Below, piece by piece: positions 1 through 8,267 of a stretch of 14,967 nt of DNA. Under the pieces are notes generated by a model, which did not search any database, was not told the origin of the DNA, and was given only the letters and a program-made list of their open reading frames with translations. Position numbers and translations under genes: made by a program. How positions within the stretch are numbered: the first letter of the stretch is position 1; every line of letters starts with the position of its first letter. Origin of the DNA: an uncultured Eggerthellaceae bacterium (GTDB lineage Bacteria > Actinomycetota > Coriobacteriia > Coriobacteriales > Eggerthellaceae). Location: contig CAJUSL010000043.1 in NCBI GenBank assembly GCA_910589135.1, forward strand, positions 1 to 14,967. Reading direction: 5' to 3'.

Positions 1-835
1 CCATCGCGCTCTCTATGTCGCTTCTTTGCAGGCACAACATGCCGCTAGTCCGCGTCGACGTCGACGTGGGGCGTATGAGGGACACGGGCACACGGTCTGC
101 CGCTGGGATGTTCCAGTCGATCTTGTCGGCATTGATGCTCTTCGCGGTCAGGTACCCGCCGTCCTCCTGGTCTGGGTTGGTCACGAAATCGAACGGCTTC
201 GGCACCTCGGCAAGGACTTCGGTCTTGGCCGTGCCCACGGCCTCGGACACGGCCTGGTCGCGCTCGGCCGTGTACTCGGCGAGGCGGGCGTCCATCGCGG
301 CGTCTAGCGCCTCCTGGTCGACGCCGCCTGCCGGCAGCTGCGAGAGCTTTGCGTCGAGCGCGGCGTCCGACTTCTCCTTGTAGACGCCGAACATGTTCTT
401 CAGGGTGCCGAACTTGGCGAGCTTGTCATCGGTTGCAACGGGTTTCGGGACGTAGAAGCAAAACACTTCCATATACCCCGAGGTCGAATAGCTCACGTAC
501 TGGTCCATGTTCTGATCGCTGTAGCTGTACCCCAGCGTTTCGTACGATTCGCTAACCGTCCTGTTGCGCTTGAACCACACGGCACTGTTGTCCCTAACGA
601 ACAGTTCGTGGCCGATGGGAGCGTTTGCCTGAAGCCAGTCGAGCGTCATCTTGGGCGTGCTGTTCGTCTCGGCGTAGTATTTGACGGAAAGCGTCGATTG
701 GTTGGTGGAAACGTTGCACTCCTTTATCAGCGTTGCGGGAGTAAGTTCGTCCTGCGGCACAAGGTCAGATGGCGAGAACGACAACTCCTTTTCGCTTGGA
801 CTTTTGATGCTGTAGAACTTTATCGTAGCAGGCAT
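1..835 (-). CDS. Tail fibre-like/receptor-binding protein, N-terminal 278 residues (3' end beyond the window)
   Basis: An open frame runs from ATG 835 off the left edge without a stop, giving 278 codons. It starts MPATIKFYSIKSPSEKELSF and has AAGGGG six bases before the ATG. It follows the BppU-like gene by ten bases, the usual place for receptor-binding or fibre genes. Residues 40-130 are beta-rich and Ser/Thr/Tyr-rich (SYSDQNMDQYVSYSTSGYME) with VFCFYVPKPV ending a strand block. Residues 135-210 are charged and helical (DQEALDAAMDARLAEYTAERDQ, core E-A-L-D-A-A-M-D), likely a coiled-coil stalk. YLTAKSINADKIDW (228-241) resembles the T-A-x-K-I-x-x-x-K-I-D-W motif common just before fibre head domains. 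GC content is about 52% for residues 1-140 and about 67% for the next 80, suggesting a recombination joint. I do not recognise a precise family and cannot see the receptor-binding end. Confidence 0.75.
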   Translation of the reverse strand, partial: MPATIKFYSIKSPSEKELSFSPSDLVPQDELTPATLIKECNVSTNQSTLSVKYYAETNSTPKMTLDWLQANAPIGHELFVRDNSAVWFKRNRTVSESYETLGYSYSDQNMDQYVSYSTSGYMEVFCFYVPKPVATDDKLAKFGTLKNMFGVYKEKSDAALDAKLSQLPAGGVDQEALDAAMDARLAEYTAERDQAVSEAVGTAKTEVLAEVPKPFDFVTNPDQEDGGYLTAKSINADKIDWNIPAADRVPVSLIRPTSTSTRTSGMLCLQRSDIESAM

Positions 836-845
836 GCATATCCCC

Positions 846-1538
846 TTAGAACAATGCCTCTATAGCCGCAACGGCCGTCTCGCCGTCAACGTAGCTAAGC
901 GTCACCTCGTCGCGGTTGGCGACCCAATCGGCGAACTCCCCCTTGCGGGCATCCTCCGCCGCGACGCGTGCGGCCTCTGCGGAAGCGCGGTCGTCTTCTG
1001 CCGCAGCCCTTGCCGCCTCGGCGTCGGCACGGGCCTTTTCGGCCCTTTCCCAAAGCGAGGTCTTCGCCGCCATCTCCTGCTCGATGGTATTCAGGTCCAC
1101 CACGGCCTGCGCGAAGATGGACAGGCTTTCGTCGGCCTCGGCCATCTCGTCGCTGATGATGGGCCGGCGCACGTGGATGACGAACTCGCGCGAGGTGGTG
1201 ACGACGCCCTGCGTGGCATATATCGCGATGCAAGCCCGGACGTCGCAGGGTGCGTTGGCTGCCATCTCGCCCGGGAAGTCGACCTCGAAGTAGCCGTTGA
1301 CGGGGTCTACGGGCGCGAACTCGCGCGTGCCCCACGCGCCCGTCCTGTCCGACCAAGCCAGGTACACCGTGCAGTCCCGCAGGCTCATGGGAGAGCCGCC
1401 GTCCGTTACGGTGAGGGCGATGCCGCGCCCGAAGGCGTCCTCCGGGGCGCAGCGGAAGACCTCCGTTATGGCCCCGTCGGGGCTGTCGAGGCGCAGGGGC
1501 GTTAGCCTCCAGGCACCGTTGTTCTTAAGCTCGGTCAT
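846..1538 (-). CDS. BppU-like upper baseplate protein with coiled-coil C-terminus
   Basis: 230 residues, ATG 1538, with AGGGGATGATGC upstream. The first 125 residues look like the N-terminal domain of baseplate upper proteins: RCAPEDAFGRGIALTVTDGG (29-48), SLRDCTVYLAWSDRTG (52-67) and a later block NGYFEVDFPGEMAANAPCDV (81-100), then REFVIHVRRPI (117-127). This domain attaches receptor-binding parts to the tail tip in phages of Gram-positive hosts. Residues 130-160 form a helical linker. Residues 165-200 are a charged Ala/Glu/Arg coiled coil with two 14-residue repeats, and the short end (205-230) is hydrophobic. Position after Tal supports the role. It is cut off from the next gene by ten bases, which carries its own AAGGGG. 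The function of the coiled coil is likely trimerisation, an inference. Confidence 0.78.
   Translation of the reverse strand: MTELKNNGAWRLTPLRLDSPDGAITEVFRCAPEDAFGRGIALTVTDGGSPMSLRDCTVYLAWSDRTGAWGTREFAPVDPVNGYFEVDFPGEMAANAPCDVRACIAIYATQGVVTTSREFVIHVRRPIISDEMAEADESLSIFAQAVVDLNTIEQEMAAKTSLWERAEKARADAEAARAAAEDDRASAEAARVAAEDARKGEFADWVANRDEVTLSYVDGETAVAAIEALF
948..1031 (-). repeat. Tandem 14-residue coiled-coil repeat encoded in the BppU-like gene
   Basis: The DNA encodes RADAEAARAAAEDD followed at once by RASAEAARVAAEDA, residues 170-183 and 184-197 of the BppU-like protein. Eleven of the fourteen positions agree. The 14-residue spacing equals two heptads, with Ala/Val-rich core positions, which fits a trimeric coiled coil typical of tail fibres and baseplates. 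Confidence 0.8.
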
Positions 1539-1551
1539 GATGCATCATCCC

Positions 1552-3441
1552 CTACATAACGCCGGTCAATATGCCGTTGGTGAACACGAGGCTCTGCGAC
1601 CCGACTGACACCGTTCCGTCATAGCCTTCTGCCGACCAACCTCCCTTGCTCACCACGATTCTTTCGGAGCCTATGATGAACGCACCGTTAGACATAATCG
1701 AGATAACAGCTTCCGCTTTGTTCGGATTCGTTTTGTCGTACGAGCCGATGTGTATGCCGGCAGAGTAGCTTCGCTGGAGGAAGGAGCCGAACTGGTCCAT
1801 GTATATCTCGGAGATGACCTCCCCCGAACCGTCCAGCGACTGGATGGCTCCGTTTGCTATGCGCATGGTTCGGTAGTTGTTGTTGCTTACAAACGTCCCG
1901 TTCGCCTGCATGTTGTTCGCCACGAAGTCGCCCGTGGAGAGGTTCCACGACGTGTAGCCCTTCGCGTCGGCGATCTTACCCTGCTTGAACAGCAGGTCGC
2001 CCGTGCCCAGGTTCCAGTAGTTGGAGCCGCCCTTGATGGTTCCGGCCGTGATCTCATCGGCCGTGAAGCCGTCGCCCGTCCCGAACGTGCGCCAGTCCCA
2101 CTCGCCGTTCGACTTCCTCGAGTTGGCGATTCTGAATCCGCCGCCTTTTATCTGGATGGCCATGGTGGGGTTCTGGTCTTTAGGCTTGTCGTAGGTGATG
2201 ACACCTTCGCCGGGCTCGTAGTAGGTATATCCTCCCGAGGCGTTCATAGCCGAGTTCATGGAGCCTATAACGCCGTTGATGTAGGAGTCGGATATGGTCG
2301 CCGCCCCGTCCCAGCTCGGTGCATGGTTCTTTATCCAGTCGAGGTCGGCCGCCTGGCCGCCTATCACCGAGCCGATAGAGCGTGCGACGTTTCCCAGCGT
2401 GATCGTGGTCGCGCTCCCGTCCACCAGGCGCCGCTCGGTGCAGAGCACGCGGCCTTCCAGGCGCTCCTGCAGCCCGTGGTCTACGATGGCCACGGAGTCA
2501 CCTGCCCTGGCGTCGTCGTGGTCGAACCCGGCGGACGCGAGGTCTATCACGTTTGCCTTGTAGCTGACGCGCGGCTTGGAGCGTTTCGCAAGCTCCTCCA
2601 AGGTCAGCCGCTTCAGCTCGACAGGGTCTTCGCAGTTCGAGAACTCCGCCTTTCCGAAGGCGTGCTTGACGCCGCCCTTGCCGTCGGGCAGGCCCCATTT
2701 CGTCTTGGCCTGCTCGTCTGAAACATAGTCCTTGCCCCCGTTGACGGAGCTGAACGTCAGCTTGCGCGAGAAGCCGCCAGTCTTGTTGCCGTCGGCGTCC
2801 GTGCACTCGAGCCCCTTGCCGTACCCGTAAAGGGCCGTGACCACGTCGTCGGCGGACACGGTGCGCTCTATGGAGGCCATATCGCGAGACCACTCGAAGC
2901 GCCTGCAAGTGCCGCCTCCCCTCCTTGTCGTGAGGTTGACCTTCCGGGCGCTGACGTACGCCCCCGAGACCTCTATGGTCGTGGACAGCTCGCCGCCCCA
3001 CGCCTTCTGCACCTCTGCCACGGCCTCGCGCGCGGACAGGTGGTACAGGCCCGCAGATGCGATGCCTTCCACGTCCACCCGCCCCACCTCCCAGCGAGAG
3101 GTCGAGAGCGCCTTCCTTAGGCCCTCCGACGCGGTAGTGTCGTAGGGCCTAAGGTCGTCCACGTAGTCGGTGTACAGCTCTGCGGCCGAGTTCTCGCAGT
3201 AGACGTTGGAGTACAGCTTCCCGTCTGCGTGCACGTCGGAGACCTCGTTGACGACGTGCTCGTGGAACTCGCCCCACTTGTCGCGCCAGACTATCCTCTG
3301 GCCCTTCGCGAGGGTCGTCCCAGGAACCACAAGGGTCAGCGAGTCCTCGCCGTTGACCTCGTCCTTGTGGACGGCCTCTATGACCTCCGACACGACGCCG
3401 GTCTGGCGCCCCCAGCGGTCGAATACCGTGAAGCGCATCAT
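1552..3441 (-). CDS. Tail endopeptidase-like/Tal protein
   Basis: 629 residues, ATG 3441 followed by a second ATG. Prophage tail endopeptidase-family proteins form the trimeric tip under Dit and may pierce the host envelope. Residues 1-370 fit the structural hub domains: the strand-rich beginning, the GEDSLTLVVPG segment (31-41), VYCENSAAELYTDYVDDLRP (80-99), a helical SAREAVAEVQKAWGGEL (136-152), YKANVIDLA (294-302) and GRVLCTERRLVDGSATTITLG (330-350, core V-L-C-T-E-R). Residues 371-400 are a helical linker. The C-terminal third (400-629) has repeated strand-turn units with FGTGDGF, YWNLGTGDLLFKQGKI and SWNLSTGDFVANN, a pattern seen in tail tips of phages of Gram-positive bacteria, and probably carries host-facing domains. 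I see no clear peptidase catalytic motif, so the enzymatic name is a family name only. It ends 13 bases before the next gene. Confidence 0.87.
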   Translation of the reverse strand: MMRFTVFDRWGRQTGVVSEVIEAVHKDEVNGEDSLTLVVPGTTLAKGQRIVWRDKWGEFHEHVVNEVSDVHADGKLYSNVYCENSAAELYTDYVDDLRPYDTTASEGLRKALSTSRWEVGRVDVEGIASAGLYHLSAREAVAEVQKAWGGELSTTIEVSGAYVSARKVNLTTRRGGGTCRRFEWSRDMASIERTVSADDVVTALYGYGKGLECTDADGNKTGGFSRKLTFSSVNGGKDYVSDEQAKTKWGLPDGKGGVKHAFGKAEFSNCEDPVELKRLTLEELAKRSKPRVSYKANVIDLASAGFDHDDARAGDSVAIVDHGLQERLEGRVLCTERRLVDGSATTITLGNVARSIGSVIGGQAADLDWIKNHAPSWDGAATISDSYINGVIGSMNSAMNASGGYTYYEPGEGVITYDKPKDQNPTMAIQIKGGGFRIANSRKSNGEWDWRTFGTGDGFTADEITAGTIKGGSNYWNLGTGDLLFKQGKIADAKGYTSWNLSTGDFVANNMQANGTFVSNNNYRTMRIANGAIQSLDGSGEVISEIYMDQFGSFLQRSYSAGIHIGSYDKTNPNKAEAVISIMSNGAFIIGSERIVVSKGGWSAEGYDGTVSVGSQSLVFTNGILTGVM

Positions 3442-4172
3442 AGCGACCGCTCCCGGTACCTAAGCGTTGCCGTGCATCCATCCACCTTGACGGGCGTGTC
3501 GCCTACCGGCAGGGGGAAGAAGTCGGACATGAGGTCAACGGGGACGTACTCGCCCAGGGCGTTCACGACCGTCTGGCGCTCCATGTCCATGGACAGCTTC
3601 GCGCCAACGGACACGTTGGGTACCCTCACGTAGTCGCCTGTGTCGGCGTTGGCCACCTTCACGGTGGTCGATGTTGCCTCGATGTCCAGCACGGGGAACA
3701 CGTAGGCCCCGCCCGAAACGCTGACGGTGGTCGTGCCGGAAAGATGCGCCTCGTGCTCCTGGCCGTACACGTAGGGGTCGAAGCAGGTGAACGTCAGCTC
3801 CACCTCGCCGGAGTGGCCCTTGTCCTCGATCTGGGTCTCTCCGGTGAGCATGGCGTTCACGTGCCTCCCCTCGCCGATGTGCAGCGGTCGGGGCTCGCTC
3901 TTGCACACCTGCTCCGACACGGAGCTCCAAGCCTGAAAGATGTCCAGGGGGCAGCGGCTCTCCGCGTCGAGCCTAAGGCGCACCTTGACCGTGCGCGTCC
4001 CCACCTTGCGCGAGGCGAAGTAGAGCCCCGGGCGGTCTGCGGCGTCCATGGTGACAGCCGTCAGGGTGGGCAGCAGCGGCAGCGAGATGCTGACCACCTC
4101 GAAGGTGTCCGCCAGGTTCACGCCGTCGTATACCAGGCTGGTGCAGCCCTGCTGCCCGAAGTTGAACCTCAT
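3438..4172 (-). CDS. Distal tail protein (Dit)
   Basis: 244 residues, ATG 4172. Dit forms the hexameric hub joining the tail tube to the Tal protein and receptor-binding parts. Support: position between tape measure and Tal, normal Dit length for the short form, and features of the N-terminal ring domain: an early FNFGQQGCTSLVYDGVNL (3-20) segment, DAADRPGLYFASRKVGTRTV (43-62) with the conserved P-G-x-x-F/Y-x-x-R-x-x-G pattern, the strand KVRLRLDAES, RPLHIGEGRHVNAMLTGE (95-112) as the R-x-L-x-x-x-x-x-R-x-x-x-A pair, and GEVELTFTCFDPYVYG (122-137), the E-L-x-F-x-C-x-D-P-Y signature. Residues 145-244 form a beta-rich C-terminal domain, likely a galectin-like lobe. The TGA overlaps the Tal start by four bases (ATGA). 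Confidence 0.9.
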   Translation of the reverse strand: MRFNFGQQGCTSLVYDGVNLADTFEVVSISLPLLPTLTAVTMDAADRPGLYFASRKVGTRTVKVRLRLDAESRCPLDIFQAWSSVSEQVCKSEPRPLHIGEGRHVNAMLTGETQIEDKGHSGEVELTFTCFDPYVYGQEHEAHLSGTTTVSVSGGAYVFPVLDIEATSTTVKVANADTGDYVRVPNVSVGAKLSMDMERQTVVNALGEYVPVDLMSDFFPLPVGDTPVKVDGCTATLRYRERSL

Positions 4173-7100
4173 GCCATCGCCCTCTCTCTTCTCACGAACT
4201 CGGTGTACAACTGCTCTCCCAGCGTCTTGCCGTAGGTTGCGGCCTCCGCCTCGCTGCCTGCGGTCACGTTGACCGACAGGTTGATGGTGATGTTGCGGAC
4301 GGCCTCGGAGCCCTTGTAGGCAGGCTGCTGCGCACCGTATGTGTAGTCGCCACTATAGGCGCGGGGTGAGAGTTTCAGCGGGCTTGGAGGCTCCATCACC
4401 ATGGCCTCGCCCAGGCGGTCGGCCTCGCGCTCGATGTCCCTGCGCGTGCTCTCCATGCCGATGACGGCGCCCATGCCAGCGTATTCGCCCACCTTCATGG
4501 TCTCCTTGGACGGAGAGGCGCAGCCGAGGGACTTCATGAGCCCGTCGAGGGCGGCTTTCCCGATATCCCACGCCTTTCTCCAGAGATTGACCCCGCCCAT
4601 GCCGTTGATGAAGCCTTGGACGAAGTGCCTGCCGGTAGGCGTTGCGTCGGCGTCGCCCAGCCCCAGCTTCGCGGTGCGGGAAATCTGCTTCGTCTTGCGC
4701 TCGGTGGCGGGTTTCATGGCCTCCAGGACGCCCTCGAACTTGCTCTTTATGGCGTCGCCGCCGTTTATGCCTGCGGCCCTGTTCTGCTCGACGAAGGTGT
4801 CCAGCTTGCCTTTGATATCGGTGTTGCCGTTGGCGTAGTCTTGGGCGAGCTCCAGAAGCTGCTCGTTAGTGAGCGTCTTCAGCTGCTCCACCGATATGCC
4901 GGCGTTGGCGAGGTTCAGGCAGAGCCCAGACAGGCTTACCCCGCAGTTCTCGAGCTTGGCCTGCATGTCGGCGTCAAGGGTGCCGATGTGGGCCTCCATC
5001 TGCTCGGCCATGTCCTTTGCCTTCAGCTTGCCGCCGTCAAGCTTGATGCCCATCTCCTCCAGCTTGCCGGTGATGGAGGACACGCTGCCGGTGTACACTT
5101 CTGCGAGTTGGGGCAGACGATTCTCACCGATGGCCACCAGGTCTTCCTGGGAAAGCCCGAGGTCTTTCAAATCGTTTGTGAAGTCGAGGGCAGACTGACC
5201 GGCGGTGTCGAGCGACGCCATGAGGTAGGAGTTGTTCGCGATGGCGGCCTCGAAGCTGTCCGCTCCGTTGTCGAGCGCCCTTTGCAGCAGAATCTGCTTT
5301 TCCTCGCACTGTTTGGCAACGTCAATCTGCGCCCTATAGGTCTCGTTGGCATCGTCCGCAGACTTTTTCGCATCGTTCATGGCTGTTGTTGCGTTAGCCA
5401 TGGCAGTGGCCCATGTCACCGGGTCTTTCGAATACTCTTCGCTAACCTGATGGTAATGATCGAGCGCCTCGTTGTATTTCTTCTGCGCGTCCGTGGCAGT
5501 TTTTGCATTCTCGACCAGCGTCTTCTGTGTCTCTACCCACGCGTCGTGGTTCGCTTCCAGATATATCTGCTGCTTCTGCGCGTCTATCAGCTTCAGCACC
5601 TCGTCCTTTGCAAGGCGCACATCATCGGCATATATCTGGTAGGTGCCGTCATCCTCTTTCACGACCTGGTAGCTTTTCCCCGTTGCCTCCCCGAGGTTCT
5701 TGACGGCAAGTTCCAGCTTCGCCACGTCGTCGGCGTTGGTGAGGGCACGGCCTGCGAACCTGTCTATGGTGTCGCGGTAGGCGTCAAGCTCTCCCACCTT
5801 CGCGCCGGCCTCGCTGAAGATGCCGGACAGGGAGTCTGCAAGCTCCGCGTTCTTGGCGATCATGTCATCCACGCGGGCGTTGACGTTGCCCAGGCTTTCG
5901 CTGTAGTCGTTGCTTGCGGAGCCGGCCTCGGACATCTTGGAAGAGGCGTTGCCCATGGACTCGTAGAACTTGCCAGTCGAATCCTTCAACCCGTTGGTGG
6001 CCTTGTCCAGCTCTTCGGCCTTCTCACGGGCCTTTTCGCACTCGGTGGCTATCAAGGTTATGGCGCCGATCACAGCCTCCACGGCCAGGCCTGCGCCAAT
6101 CATTCCCAAGGTGCCCTTCAGGCCGCCTGCCGCCCTGGAAGCCTTGCCCATGGAGTCTGTGGTTTTGTCGGTCTTCTTGGCGGTCTCGGACATGTTGTCG
6201 CCGGTCTTCTTCGCCTCGTCGCCGAGGCCCTTCGTGCTCTTCTGCGGCTTGTCCGCAGTGTCGCCAAGCTTCTCCGACGACTTCCGCGTCTTGCCCATGG
6301 ACTCGTCCGTCTTGCCCATGACGCCGTTCAGGCGCCCGAACTCGTCGGTTCCGACCTTGGCCTTGGCCGAAGTCCTGCCCATCGCCTGCATGACACCGCC
6401 GGCCTTCACGACCACGTCTCCCATGAGCTTCAAGGCCTTGCCGCCCACCGACAGCAGCGGCCCCGCCGCGGCAGCGGCGGCAGCGATTCCCACGACGAGC
6501 CTCTGGCTCTCCTCGTCCATGTTCGCGAAGCCGTTGGCAACGTTCTCCACCACCTCGAAAACGGGCTGCGCCGCGTCGATGAACTCTAGCGCCGCGTTGA
6601 CGAGGGGCGTTCCGACCTCCTCGGCCACGGCAGTGACCCGGTTCTTCAGCATCTCGAAGCGCGCGGCCATCGACTCGTTTCGGTTGTCTACCTCCTTCTG
6701 CATGGCAGTGTTCGCCTGCCACTCCTCGTTGGCGGTCTTGACGGACTGCGTGACCAGGTCGGAATTCCCGGCCAGGCGCTTCATCACGTCGGTCTGGCGG
6801 ATTCCCTCAATCCCCAAGTCCTCGAGCATGAGCGACATGTTGCCGCCCTCCGCGGTGGCGGCCTCCATGTTCGACAGCACCGCCGCAAGGGCATCGACGG
6901 GCTTCTCCTTCCAGGCGGCGGCGAACTCCTCGGTTGACATGCCCGCGGTCTCGGCCCATACCGCGAGCTGGTCGGAGTTGGTGGCGACGGCCTTGTCGAT
7001 GTTCGACATGATGGTCGATATCGCGGTGCCGCCGGCCTCGGCCTCGATGCCCATGGAGGCGAGCGCGGCGGAAAGGCCCAGGATGTCGGCCTGCGACATG

Positions 7101-7774
7101 CCAACCTGCGTGCCTGCGGCGGCCACGCGCATGGCCATGTTGGATATGTCTGCCTCGGTGGTGGCGGAGGTGTTGCCGAGCCCAACGATGGCCGAGGCGT
7201 AGTTTGACACCTCGTCGTGCGCCATCTTGGTGATGTTGGCGAACTGTGCGAGGTTGGTCGCGGCGGTCTCGGCGTCCATATTGGTGGCGATGTCGAGGCC
7301 CGACACTACGCGGCTGAACTCGTCCAGCTCGTCTATGGTGAAGCCCAGCTGCGCCCCCAGTGACTGTATGTCCAGGATTTGGGACGCAGAGACCGCGTTC
7401 GTCTTGGAGAACTCGATGGCGGACTCTTTGAGCTGGTCGTACTGCTCGGCGGTGCCGTCCACAGTCTTCTTGACCCCGGTGAGCGACGTGTCGATGTCGA
7501 TGGCCGCGGCGCCGCAGGCCGCCGCGACGCCGGCGAGGGGAAGCGTGACGCCCCTGGTCAGGGTGGCGCCCATGTCCTGCGCCTTTGAGCCTGCATTGTG
7601 CACGTGGCCGCCGAACTCGGCCAGCTTCGCCCCGGCGTTCGAGAACGACCCAGCGACTCCTCCCATCTCGGCGGCGGCGCGCGTGTTGAACCGCTCCAGG
7701 TCGTTCCTGGCGCGCTCCAAGGCCCTTCCGTTGTAGGAGCCCGATATCGCTATGGTGACGTTGGCCTTAGCCAC
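4169..7774 (-). CDS. Tail tape measure protein (TP901-type core)
   Basis: 1201 residues from GTG 7774 (MAKANVTIAISG). A GTG at 7783 is possible, but AAGGGG lies eight bases before 7774 and directly abuts 7783, so 7774 is preferred. The tape measure sets tail length; at about 1.5 Angstrom per residue this predicts a tail near 180 nm. Residues about 90-440 match the TP901 core: SLTGVKKTVDGTAEQYDQL, SNYASAIVGLGNTSATTEAD, GMSQADILGLSAALASMGIE and GGTAISTIMSNI appear in the expected order. Next come a hydrophobic, Ala-rich segment (about 430-455), a repetitive Lys/Ser/Thr/Gly linker (about 485-550) and a hydrophobic segment (554-577). Residues 750-1040 are largely helical. The C-terminal SPSKETMKVGEYAGMG block (about 1087-1102) is common in siphophage tape measures. 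No peptidase or lysozyme motif is seen. It overlaps Dit by four bases (ATGA). Confidence 0.93.
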   Translation of the reverse strand: MAKANVTIAISGSYNGRALERARNDLERFNTRAAAEMGGVAGSFSNAGAKLAEFGGHVHNAGSKAQDMGATLTRGVTLPLAGVAAACGAAAIDIDTSLTGVKKTVDGTAEQYDQLKESAIEFSKTNAVSASQILDIQSLGAQLGFTIDELDEFSRVVSGLDIATNMDAETAATNLAQFANITKMAHDEVSNYASAIVGLGNTSATTEADISNMAMRVAAAGTQVGMSQADILGLSAALASMGIEAEAGGTAISTIMSNIDKAVATNSDQLAVWAETAGMSTEEFAAAWKEKPVDALAAVLSNMEAATAEGGNMSLMLEDLGIEGIRQTDVMKRLAGNSDLVTQSVKTANEEWQANTAMQKEVDNRNESMAARFEMLKNRVTAVAEEVGTPLVNAALEFIDAAQPVFEVVENVANGFANMDEESQRLVVGIAAAAAAAGPLLSVGGKALKLMGDVVVKAGGVMQAMGRTSAKAKVGTDEFGRLNGVMGKTDESMGKTRKSSEKLGDTADKPQKSTKGLGDEAKKTGDNMSETAKKTDKTTDSMGKASRAAGGLKGTLGMIGAGLAVEAVIGAITLIATECEKAREKAEELDKATNGLKDSTGKFYESMGNASSKMSEAGSASNDYSESLGNVNARVDDMIAKNAELADSLSGIFSEAGAKVGELDAYRDTIDRFAGRALTNADDVAKLELAVKNLGEATGKSYQVVKEDDGTYQIYADDVRLAKDEVLKLIDAQKQQIYLEANHDAWVETQKTLVENAKTATDAQKKYNEALDHYHQVSEEYSKDPVTWATAMANATTAMNDAKKSADDANETYRAQIDVAKQCEEKQILLQRALDNGADSFEAAIANNSYLMASLDTAGQSALDFTNDLKDLGLSQEDLVAIGENRLPQLAEVYTGSVSSITGKLEEMGIKLDGGKLKAKDMAEQMEAHIGTLDADMQAKLENCGVSLSGLCLNLANAGISVEQLKTLTNEQLLELAQDYANGNTDIKGKLDTFVEQNRAAGINGGDAIKSKFEGVLEAMKPATERKTKQISRTAKLGLGDADATPTGRHFVQGFINGMGGVNLWRKAWDIGKAALDGLMKSLGCASPSKETMKVGEYAGMGAVIGMESTRRDIEREADRLGEAMVMEPPSPLKLSPRAYSGDYTYGAQQPAYKGSEAVRNITINLSVNVTAGSEAEAATYGKTLGEQLYTEFVRRERAMA

Positions 7775-8267
7775 CCAGACCACCCCTTAGGGTTCGCTCG
7801 ATGGCCGCCTCTATGCGCGCCTTGACCTCCCCGACGGAGCCGTTAACGGCGGGTACCATGGCGCGGGGCTGCCCGGCCCTCCTCGGCACGCCCACGCCCG
7901 ACCGCCTCATGAGGCGCGCCTTGGCGAGGGCGCTCCCGTTCTTGGCGGAGCGCGTCTTGGCGCCGGGGCGCGCGAACTCCTTGACGCCCGCGGCTGGGTC
8001 GTTGGAGCGCAGCAGCACCTGGCACTGCGCCTTCTTCGACGCGATGGTGAGGGAGTTGCGGAACGTGCCGTCGTCGGCGATCCTGGACGCGAACGAGCGT
8101 GCCTTGGAGAGGACGGGGCTTGCGCTTTCCTTCAGGGCGCAGAAGACCTCCTGCTCGAGTTCTGGGTCGGCCTTCCGCAGGAAGGAGAGGACTTCGGCGA
8201 GGCCGTCTATGTGGACGGCGAGGTTGCCGAACTCCCCGCTGCCGAAATAGACGGTCTCCGTGTTCAT
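7767..8267 (-). CDS. HK97 gp10-like minor tail/head-tail protein
   Basis: 166 residues, ATG 8267 with AGAGG six bases upstream. The likely family is the HK97 gp10-like head-tail joining proteins: an N-terminal strand-rich lead-in, then HIDGLAEVLSFLRKADPELEQ (19-39, cited as the pattern H-I-D-G-L-x-E-V-L-x-F-L-R-K-A-D-P-E-L), continuing VFCALKESASPVLSKARSFA (41-60), a turn DDGTFRNSLTIASKKA (65-80) that corresponds to the usual T-G-x-L-x-x-S-I motif, then strands and the segment VKEFARPG (95-102) like the family's EFG segment. A basic loop (103-136) is rich in Lys, Arg and Gly. It ends with a helix ARIEAAIERTLRGG. The gene normally lies between the connector and terminator genes; here it lies between the tail chaperone and the tape measure. 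An alternative is an unrelated tape measure accessory protein. Confidence 0.6.
   Translation of the reverse strand: MNTETVYFGSGEFGNLAVHIDGLAEVLSFLRKADPELEQEVFCALKESASPVLSKARSFASRIADDGTFRNSLTIASKKAQCQVLLRSNDPAAGVKEFARPGAKTRSAKNGSALAKARLMRRSGVGVPRRAGQPRAMVPAVNGSVGEVKARIEAAIERTLRGGLGG

Noticed and set aside
1750..2721. A 323-codon open frame on the plus strand
   Set aside because: It is antisense to the Tal gene and shows the same mirror-frame composition; the minus-strand protein has clear family traits.
4616..6589. A 657-codon open frame on the plus strand
   Set aside because: It lies wholly opposite the tape measure gene, has Leu/Val/Arg/His-rich low-information sequence and no ribosome binding site, as expected for the mirror frame of a GC-rich coding region.
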